In this document: positions 1 to 4,278 of the stretch, piece after piece
Layout of the letters: every line of letters begins with the position of its first letter
Position numbering within the stretch: position 1 is the first letter of the stretch
Source of the DNA: Candidatus Cloacimonadota bacterium
GTDB taxonomy: Bacteria; Cloacimonadota; Cloacimonadia; JGIOTU-2; B8-G9
DNA: 5,648 nt
Direction: 5' to 3'
Assembly (NCBI GenBank): GCA_003647765.1
Contig: QMNM01000121.1
Location: 1 to 5,648 of the forward strand
The notes under the pieces: generated by a model
What the model was told of the DNA's origin: nothing
Seen by the model: the letters and a program-made list of their open reading frames with translations, nothing else
Database searches by the model: none
Made by a program: the position numbers and the translations under genes

Positions 1-353
1 GGATTTTTTTCTTTTTTTGCTTTGTCATCTTCAATCATTTGAACTAAACCATCTTTAACTAGTGATTCATATTTGGCTTTTGAAGAAGGTCCAGCAATAT
101 TACCATATACATTTCCATCTCTAAGAAACAGAACAGCTGGTAGTGTATTCATTTGGAAGTATTCACCAGTTCTTTTTTGTTTTTCTATTTCACAAGTGTA
201 AACATCCACCTTACCTTTTAATTGAGACTCAAAGCCTTCAAAAATCGAAATAATCCCATCAAGTGTAGGAATATTCTCAGAATAAAATAAAATAAGTTGT
301 GTTCCCTTATGTGACATTACCTTGTCTATGTTATTATCGTCTAATACAATCAT
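1..353 (-). CDS. Thioredoxin-fold protein lacking CXXC, partial (3' end off window)
   Basis: This leftward gene is open from ATG at 353-351 to the window edge, giving 117 visible residues and no stop. A beta strand LILFY at residues 20-24 is followed by SENIPT where thioredoxins carry WCGPC. Further on, VDVYTCEIEK (49-58) resembles the second core strand. NTLPAVLFLRDG (69-80) matches the thioredoxin cis-proline strand, with Pro72 as the cis-proline. The CXXC pair is absent and Cys54 is the only cysteine seen, so ordinary disulfide reductase activity is unlikely. A binding or scaffold role is an inference. The visible end becomes rich in Lys, Glu and Asp (about 108-117). It is the last visible gene of the operon, 30 bases after the nuclease stop. 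AAAGG at 366-362 is a good ribosome site and fixes the start. The fold call is fairly secure; the function is unknown. Confidence 0.7.
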   Translation of the reverse strand, partial: MIVLDDNNIDKVMSHKGTQLILFYSENIPTLDGIISIFEGFESQLKGKVDVYTCEIEKQKRTGEYFQMNTLPAVLFLRDGNVYGNIAGPSSKAKYESLVKDGLVQMIEDDKAKKEKN

Positions 354-383
354 TGTTTTTCCTTTTTTTATACTAATTATACA

Positions 384-1094
384 TTAATACTCTATATTGT
401 ATTTATCTCTACAAGTGTTGATAAACTTACAATATTCACATGATTTAGAAGGATTCAATTCAAATTCGTCTGTTGCTTCAATAATATTGATTGAAACACC
501 AAGATTATTCCGAAGTTCTATTACATCTTCCAATGTAACGGTTTTGAAAGCATATTTTTGTTCTTCAACAAAATAGTATAATAAATCAACTTCTTTAATT
601 TCTGAATAAGTCTGAAAAAGCCATAACGCATATAGTTCCAACTGTTTGAATTTTTGAGTTGGTCTATATTGACCACTCTTCCAGTCTATAACAGTTGCAA
701 ACTCACCATCCACAGCATAATAGTCTACATAACCATTCACAGCATAATCACCATTTGTTGGTAGTAAATTAGAATCTAGTCTAATTTCTTTTTCAACATT
801 TGTTACTTCAAAACCAAGTGTTAATGCTACATACTCGTTGCTTAAAGTATTCTCTGCATCTTCAATTAGTTTCAATCGGTCAGCAATCTCTACATTATTG
901 TAACCATAAACTTCACCAGCACCACCAGTTAATCTATGAGCAAGATAAGCATGAACAAATCGTCCTCTTTGAAAGAATATAGGATCTCTGTATTCTACAT
1001 CTGGGCTAATTTTATTGACATAAGTAAATTCAAATTGTTTTTGGCAATGTTCAAAAGAGTTAATCTTTGAGAATGAGTATGGAGCGTATTTCAT
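384..1094 (-). CDS. PD-(D/E)XK nuclease, RecB/Cas4-like, with probable Fe-S cysteines
   Basis: This 236-aa protein has the motif order of RecB/Cas4/AddB-type nucleases. The N-terminal FSKINSFEHCQKQF (8-21) resembles the family's opening helix with its first cysteine. RGRFVHAY (43-50) supplies Gly44 and His48. GYVDYY (121-126) gives Asp124, VIDWKSG (135-141) gives the Asp137-x-Lys139 pair, and QLELY (151-155) is the QxxxY motif. Cys17 together with Cys219, Cys222 and Cys228 matches the one-plus-three pattern that holds a 4Fe-4S cluster in Cas4 and AddB. The expected activity is metal-dependent cleavage or end trimming of DNA in phage replication or recombination. The size suits a stand-alone nuclease, and no helicase or cas1/cas2 lies nearby, so this is not evidence for CRISPR. 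CAAAGG at 1106-1101 sets the start. The superfamily call is secure; substrate and exact role are not. Confidence 0.88.
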   Translation of the reverse strand: MKYAPYSFSKINSFEHCQKQFEFTYVNKISPDVEYRDPIFFQRGRFVHAYLAHRLTGGAGEVYGYNNVEIADRLKLIEDAENTLSNEYVALTLGFEVTNVEKEIRLDSNLLPTNGDYAVNGYVDYYAVDGEFATVIDWKSGQYRPTQKFKQLELYALWLFQTYSEIKEVDLLYYFVEEQKYAFKTVTLEDVIELRNNLGVSINIIEATDEFELNPSKSCEYCKFINTCRDKYNIEY

Positions 1095-1115
1095 AGTTGA
1101 CCTTTGTGTTGGAAT

Positions 1116-1583
1116 TTAATCCATTTCGTTCCTGATGTGCCAGTCGGCAGATTTAGAAATTTTTATGTTGTAAGTATCTAATGTTTCTAATAGAGAATTT
1201 TTATCACCAAGTAAATAAGAACGACATAATTTATCCGTTGGGACTATTTCCCACTGACCTATTAGTCCATAAGTTACAAGGAAGGCACTAAGCCCAATCC
1301 CATTGTAGAACTTCTCATTGGTGGTATAAACTATTTCTTTTTTTTCTTCATCAACTAAATCAATTCTTAGAGTTGGTTGCCCAGACTCTTCGTCAATATA
1401 CTTACCAATACGACATACAAGTGAAGATTTTAGTTTTAGTTTCATCAATTCAAAGCCATCTACTACAAGTAAATCGTGTAATCTGTATGACATTTTAATT
1501 GATTTTTTGTCAGAAACAAAAATAGAAGAAGAATCGGATAAATTCTTTAGATCCAACCCACCAACATTTTGCTCTTTACTCAT
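1116..1583 (-). CDS. Hypothetical protein, 155 aa, translationally coupled to ClpP-like gene
   Basis: I do not recognise this protein. The frame is open upstream to 1679, but that extension runs through the lysine codons of the ClpP-like gene in another phase and encodes only Lys/Arg-rich sequence. The natural start is therefore ATG at 1583-1581, which begins MSKEQNVGG. It lies one base after the ClpP-like stop (TAACATG). No strong Shine-Dalgarno is present apart from AG-rich sequence inside the upstream gene, so coupled translation is likely. The protein looks soluble and mixed alpha/beta. It has a Ser/Asp-rich N-terminus, a central stretch with alternating hydrophobics (about residues 37-60 and 70-90), two cysteines and a charged C-terminus ending RNEMD. 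No transmembrane segment or known motif was found. Its tight junction suggests work linked to the protease, for example as partner or substrate, but this is inference only. Confidence 0.75.
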   Translation of the reverse strand: MSKEQNVGGLDLKNLSDSSSIFVSDKKSIKMSYRLHDLLVVDGFELMKLKLKSSLVCRIGKYIDEESGQPTLRIDLVDEEKKEIVYTTNEKFYNGIGLSAFLVTYGLIGQWEIVPTDKLCRSYLLGDKNSLLETLDTYNIKISKSADWHIRNEMD

Positions 1584-1584
1584 G

Positions 1585-2445
1585 TTATTTTTCTTTCTTA
1601 GCTTTTTTCTTTTTTTCTTTCTTCTTCTGTTTAGTATCTTTTTTTGGTTTTTTGATTTTGATTTTCTTTGGTTTCTCAAATTCAGTTACATTAGCGATAC
1701 CGTATAAGTAGTCCGTCATATCAGTAATATATTCCATACCGAAATCACAAGTCACCGATCTATATGTATCAGTATCTCCATCAAACATAAATGTCTTACC
1801 ATCTTGTGTCTTGTAGATTTCACCAATTTGATATGGGTTTTTAGCTTCAATATATTCATCGTAGCTAATAATACCTTCTCTTGATCTTAAGTCTTTGAAT
1901 GAAATCCATGCTTCACTTCGTTCAGCGATTTGTTTTTCTTTCTCTGTTAAGATAGTTCCAAAACATTCTTCAAATAATTCTTCATAAACTACACCGAAAA
2001 TATCTGCTGCATGTTTGTGTTCAGACGTTTTACCATACATACCATAAGACTCTCTGTGAGCCATATACATAGAATAATCTGTAACTACCTTTACATTTCC
2101 AATTGACCACAACATAAATGCAGCGGAAGCAATTTCACCTTTACCAATCGTAATAATATACTTAAAATTGTTAATTATTGATATAATATCAACAGTAGTA
2201 TTTAAGCTACCACCTGGCGAGTTTAATGTGATTTCAACGGCATCATATTGTGTAGCCAAAAAATCCAATTTTGCTAACTCTTCAATGTATTCTTCTGGCT
2301 CTTCAATACTACCATAAATTCTAACTATTGCCATGGACCGAGCTTTATCATCAACAACTTGTATATTTTTAGGTTTGGCAAAAGGATTAACTACCTCAAC
2401 TTCTTCTTCGTGTGCTCTTGGAGCTTTATGTGCTTTAGTTCTCAT
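1585..2445 (-). CDS. ClpP-like serine protease with polylysine C-terminal tail
   Basis: This 286-aa protein carries a ClpP/crotonase-fold protease core at roughly residues 38-200. IVRIYGSIE (40-48) is the opening strand and ITLNSPGGS (72-80) is the ClpP oxyanion-type segment. GEIASAAF (103-110) places the nucleophile at Ser107, and MYMAHRES (127-134) places His130 where ClpP has MIHQP. The segment around 175-193 (ERSEAWISF...REGIIS) aligns with the region of the third ClpP catalytic residue, but the expected Asp appears to be Ser177, so the triad is uncertain. Residues 257-286 are overwhelmingly lysine, which is unusual and could bind nucleic acid or polyanions. No Clp ATPase lies in the window. 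ClpP-fold enzymes serve some phages as head maturation proteases, but this one sits among DNA-metabolism genes. AAAGG at 2456-2452 supports the start. The fold is secure; the function is inferred. Confidence 0.85.
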   Translation of the reverse strand: MRTKAHKAPRAHEEEVEVVNPFAKPKNIQVVDDKARSMAIVRIYGSIEEPEEYIEELAKLDFLATQYDAVEITLNSPGGSLNTTVDIISIINNFKYIITIGKGEIASAAFMLWSIGNVKVVTDYSMYMAHRESYGMYGKTSEHKHAADIFGVVYEELFEECFGTILTEKEKQIAERSEAWISFKDLRSREGIISYDEYIEAKNPYQIGEIYKTQDGKTFMFDGDTDTYRSVTCDFGMEYITDMTDYLYGIANVTEFEKPKKIKIKKPKKDTKQKKKEKKKKAKKEK

Positions 2446-2480
2446 AATTTACCTTTAAGTTTTTGATTTTGTGGGGTGGA

Positions 2481-2502
2481 ACAGAAGAGCTTAGTCTTCT
2501 GT
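2481..2502. other. Hairpin spanning the stop codon of the DsbA-like gene
   Basis: ACAGAAGA (2481-2488) pairs perfectly with TCTTCTGT (2495-2502) around a six-base loop that holds the stop codon of the DsbA-like gene (2493-2491). On the transcribed strand it is followed by TCCACCCC, not a U-run, so it is a poor intrinsic terminator. It could be an RNA stability or processing element between the DsbA-like and ClpP-like genes. Confidence 0.45.
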
Positions 2503-2796
2503 GTCTTGTGATGTTGTTTCTAATAAATCTTCTGGGTCAAAAGACATATTCTCTAAACTATCAATCATTACATCTGCATTTGCTAAACTAGAGCGTTCAT
2601 CTTCTAACTTTTCACTTGTCTTTTCTAATGTATCTTTAGCATATGCAGTTACAATTTTCTTTGCTAATGATTTGCTCACTCCAAAGTCTCCTGCTAATTC
2701 GCCTAACGCTTCACCTAAAATCTCATTTTGTTGTTGTATGATTAATGAGCAACGCATTGCCGCTTCCATTGTTTCTTGTTTAAATTCTACTGCCAT
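2491..2796 (-). CDS. dsbA: DsbA-like dsDNA-binding late-transcription protein
   Basis: This 101-aa protein is predicted to be mostly helical. From memory, residues about 23-70 follow the layout of phage T4 DsbA: a QNEIL segment (like YNELI), then an Ala/Glu-rich helix, GDFGVSK (like DELGVDGK), and a helix ending AYAKD (like LYHKD) followed by acidic helix. T4 DsbA binds double-stranded DNA near late promoters and enhances late transcription. In T4 it lies downstream of genes 59 and 33 in a leftward operon, broadly similar to this setting. Here the C-terminal 20 residues are strongly acidic (SFDPEDLLE and following). The start is supported by AAAGG at 2809-2805, about eight bases upstream. The gene has a 60-base upstream gap with a candidate promoter and ends inside a hairpin. 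Unrelated small helical DNA-binding proteins could look similar, so the call is moderate. Confidence 0.55.
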   Translation of the reverse strand: MAVEFKQETMEAAMRCSLIIQQQNEILGEALGELAGDFGVSKSLAKKIVTAYAKDTLEKTSEKLEDERSSLANADVMIDSLENMSFDPEDLLETTSQDTED

Positions 2797-2802
2797 AATT
2801 GG

Positions 2803-2821
2803 TCCTTTGTTTTGTTTTAAT
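2803..2821 (-). promoter_or_regulatory. Shared ribosome-binding leader, copy before DsbA-like gene
   Basis: The plus-strand sequence tcctttgttttgttttaat differs from the 4088-4106 copy at two positions. It places AAAGG about eight bases before the ATG at 2796 and supports that start. Confidence 0.6.
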
Positions 2822-2833
2822 TTGTCGTTCTGT

Positions 2834-2847
2834 TATTATTATACAAT
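2834..2847 (-). promoter_or_regulatory. Candidate internal promoter before the DsbA-like gene
   Basis: ATTGTATAATAATA on the leftward strand contains a perfect TATAAT (2843-2838) and nearly repeats the candidate promoter context ahead of the dUTPase-like gene. No good -35 box is visible. An internal promoter would let the DsbA-like and downstream genes be expressed separately. Confidence 0.35.
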
Positions 2848-2856
2848 TAAAATTGA

Positions 2857-3285
2857 TTAAGAGTACTTTTTTCTTAATGTTTTGAGATGCTTTTTGATAA
2901 CGGCATCTGGCACATTATTCATCTTCGCCGTTGTAATCAATATAGCTTGGGCATGTTCCACTGTCATGTTACCAACAATAAATGCTAAATCTTTTCCTGG
3001 TGATACACTTAGTAAGAACTTTGCATGGTGTTCCAAGTGTTCTTTAATTGTCATTTTTGGTTGATTTGCATTATGAGAATCTTCAAGCACCTTTGTTATT
3101 TGCACTGACTTCATAGCTTCAGCCATCGCACCTTTATCATCTGCTTGAGAAATGTCTCTAAATCCCATTGCTTTCAATTCAGCAGCACTTTCTTCTAAAG
3201 AATTTGCCGGTTGTTGGATTGGTTCCATCATTGCCGCAACGATGTCTTCAGTCGTTAAATCTTCTCTCTTAAGTTCATCAGACAT
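2857..3285 (-). CDS. Hypothetical protein, 142 aa, coupled to dUTPase-like gene
   Basis: I do not recognise this protein. It starts one base after the stop of the dUTPase-like gene (TAATATG), so translation is probably coupled. The N-terminal third (about 1-45) is acidic, with EDLTTEDIVAAMMEP. The middle (about 46-75) looks like flexible helix. The C-terminal half (about 78-142) is alpha-helical, contains paired histidines (EHLEHHAKF) and ends in a basic tail, LKTLRKKYS. No transmembrane segment or catalytic motif is seen. Its place immediately upstream of the DsbA-like gene brings to mind the gp33-dsbA order in T4, but I see no gp33-like clamp-binding C-terminus, so I do not assign it. An acidic N-terminus with a basic helical C-terminus would suit a small DNA-associated or adaptor protein. 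That is conjecture. Confidence 0.8.
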   Translation of the reverse strand: MSDELKREDLTTEDIVAAMMEPIQQPANSLEESAAELKAMGFRDISQADDKGAMAEAMKSVQITKVLEDSHNANQPKMTIKEHLEHHAKFLLSVSPGKDLAFIVGNMTVEHAQAILITTAKMNNVPDAVIKKHLKTLRKKYS

Positions 3286-3286
3286 A

Positions 3287-4081
3287 TTATACTTCTTTGA
3301 TTTCAGGGATTAAAGCATCAGTTGGCATAGTGTCAACAATTAATTCTGCCCACTTCATGATATTCATTCTGTCAGTTTCATCAACTTTGAATGTATCATA
3401 CACACCAGCTATAATTTTATCAGAAACAGTATTGAAATCTTCTTCCATATCTGAAATTGTTATACCATCAATAATGATATGTAATAACTCATTATCTTCT
3501 ACACCATCATTAACTTTGACATATGAACCATCTTTATAACCATTCAGTTGTCTAATATGGTTTAATGTATGTTTTGCGACATAGTATGCAGAAATATTAA
3601 AGTCCATTTTTTCTGCCAATAATAATACAAGTTTAAGTGCATTTCCAGGTTGTTGTAGTAAATTATATGCGGAAATCGTTACAAAATTAATCCAATCATT
3701 GGTGTTTAATTCAACATCTCCTAATGGATCAGACATGTCACCAAGACCTTTTTGAGAAAGTGTAAAGAATAATAAATCAGTAAGCTCAATCTTAATGTTT
3801 GCTATTACTGCTGGATGCAAATCTTCCCATTTAACGGAGTCTGTAGTAATATCACCACTCTTACCTTTCCACCATTTCCAACCAGTGTTATGTTTAATTG
3901 TCTTCTGTTTTCCATCAATAGTAACTGTTTCAGAAAATTCAGAATCAATAAGTTCAGCCATTTCTTGCGTTGAAGCAATCATAAAATCAAGCTCTGTTCT
4001 GTTTTCTTTCCAATTTGGAGTAATCAGTTCATTTAATGAATCTTGTAACAGAGTCAATTTATCTAGTGTTTCTTGTGTCAT
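3287..4081 (-). CDS. Dimeric-type dUTPase / gp56-like dCTPase-dUTPase
   Basis: This 264-aa protein carries the all-alpha NTP pyrophosphatase pattern of dimeric dUTPases and T4 gp56. STQEMAELIDSEF (37-49) supplies the first acidic pair, Glu40 and Glu43. GWKWWKG (67-73) is the conserved Trp/Lys segment. IKIELTDLLFF (96-106) supplies Glu99 and Asp102 of the second metal-binding helix. AKHTLNHIRQLNGYKDGSY (169-187) is the characteristic AKxxxNxxRQxxGYxxGxY substrate region. The expected reaction is hydrolysis of dUTP, and perhaps dCTP, to the monophosphate plus pyrophosphate, keeping these bases out of phage DNA. Whether dCTP is a substrate cannot be read here. About 75 residues follow the GxY motif, whereas T4 gp56 (about 171 aa) ends near it. 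It is the first gene of the leftward operon, and AAAGG at 4094-4090 sets the start. The family call is strong. Confidence 0.85.
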   Translation of the reverse strand: MTQETLDKLTLLQDSLNELITPNWKENRTELDFMIASTQEMAELIDSEFSETVTIDGKQKTIKHNTGWKWWKGKSGDITTDSVKWEDLHPAVIANIKIELTDLLFFTLSQKGLGDMSDPLGDVELNTNDWINFVTISAYNLLQQPGNALKLVLLLAEKMDFNISAYYVAKHTLNHIRQLNGYKDGSYVKVNDGVEDNELLHIIIDGITISDMEEDFNTVSDKIIAGVYDTFKVDETDRMNIMKWAELIVDTMPTDALIPEIKEV

Positions 4082-4087
4082 ATATGT

Positions 4088-4106
4088 ACCTTTGTTTTGA
4101 TTTAAT
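4088..4106 (-). promoter_or_regulatory. Shared ribosome-binding leader, copy before dUTPase-like gene
   Basis: The plus-strand sequence acctttgttttgatttaat matches 17 of 19 bases with 2803-2821 before the DsbA-like gene. It contains the AAAGG ribosome site on the coding strand. Looser versions precede the ClpP-like and nuclease genes. Confidence 0.6.
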
Positions 4107-4109
4107 ATT

Positions 4110-4139
4110 ATTTTACAATAATTGTATGTTAAAAGTGAA
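4110..4139 (-). promoter_or_regulatory. Candidate host-type (early) promoter of the dUTPase-like operon
   Basis: On the leftward strand TAAAAT (4115-4110) could be a -10 box, with TTCACT (4139-4134) 18 bases upstream as a weak -35. The 14-base context ATTGTAAAATAATA matches 13 of 14 bases with the sequence before the DsbA-like gene. That recurrence is the main support. Confidence 0.35.
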
Positions 4140-4156
4140 AGAAAAGTGATTTTATC

Positions 4157-4164
4157 TATAAATA
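4157..4164 (+). promoter_or_regulatory. T4-type late promoter (TATAAATA) for the endonuclease
   Basis: A perfect late-promoter box reads rightward, 115 bases before the endonuclease start, within TTTTATCTATAAATAA. In T4 such boxes are read by the gp55-containing polymerase and transcription starts several bases downstream, so the leader would begin near 4170. The box alone is weak evidence in AT-rich DNA. Its intergenic position and its match to the flanks of the boxes at 4250-4257 and 5222-5229 make it credible. Confidence 0.65.
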
Positions 4165-4178
4165 AGAGAAAGGATAAT

Positions 4179-4246
4179 GTGAGTAATCTTTAAGAATGCC
4201 CGTTCTTAAAGAAAATGGTGGAAAATAGATACCATCTGTCCTCACA
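4179..4246. other. Predicted three-way-junction stem structure in the intergenic leader
   Basis: A closing stem pairs TGTGAG (4179-4184) with CTCACA (4241-4246). Inside it, CTTTAAGAA pairs with TTCTTAAAG around a TGCCCG loop (about 4188-4211), a nine-base-pair hairpin extendable by one T-G pair to leave a GCCC loop. A second, weaker hairpin pairs ATGGT with ACCAT (about 4215-4235). No T-run follows the hairpins on either strand, so a normal intrinsic terminator is not indicated. The structure would lie in the leader of either late transcript. Its function is unknown. Confidence 0.55.
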
Positions 4247-4249
4247 GTT

Positions 4250-4257
4250 TATTTATA
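4250..4257 (-). promoter_or_regulatory. T4-type late promoter facing left, toward the dUTPase-like operon
   Basis: The complement of TATTTATA is a perfect TATAAATA reading leftward. Its flanks on that strand (ATTTTATTCTATAAATAA) nearly equal those of the rightward box at 4157-4164. Transcripts would start near 4243, cross the structured region and the opposing promoter, and enter the leftward operon with a leader of about 160 bases. The chance of a random match is not negligible at this base composition. Confidence 0.5.
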
Positions 4258-4278
4258 GAATAAAATAAGGAAAATAGA

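Larger units (their letters stand above)
4149..4266. repeat. Inverted repeat enclosing two facing late promoters
   Basis: The arm TCTATAAATAA (4155-4165) is perfectly repeated inverted at 4249-4259. Allowing one unpaired base (4260), the match extends outward through ATTTTA (4149-4154) and TAAAAT (4261-4266). Each arm contains a late-promoter box, so the symmetry may simply reflect two related promoters, but it also encloses a symmetric RNA structure. Confidence 0.7.

Noticed and set aside
384-1094. Cas4-like nuclease as sign of a CRISPR system
   Set aside because: No repeat-spacer array and no cas1 or cas2 are present; stand-alone nucleases of this type are common in phages.
1585-1620. Programmed -1 frameshift at an A AAA AAG heptamer in the ClpP-like tail
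   Set aside because: The heptamer is in the right phase, but the -1 frame stops within a few codons. The 155-aa gene lies in the +1 frame, so -1 slippage would not fuse the two proteins.
1584-1679. Upstream extension of the 155-aa gene to an ATG at 1679, giving 187 residues
   Set aside because: The extra 32 residues are Lys/Arg-rich and come from reading the lysine codons of the ClpP-like gene in another phase. The ATG at 1583 right after its stop is the natural start.
2501-2860. Rightward reading frame of 119 codons opposite the DsbA-like gene
   Set aside because: It lies antisense to a better-supported gene, has no ribosome site, and its composition is that of a complementary-strand shadow. 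Similar frames at 800-982, 1507-1707, 2882-3064, 3297-3539, 3795-4100 and 4658-4455 were dismissed for the same reason.
4188-4211. Intrinsic transcription terminator at the CTTTAAGAA hairpin
   Set aside because: There is no U-run after the stem on either strand and the stem is AT-rich, so it is treated as a leader structure instead.
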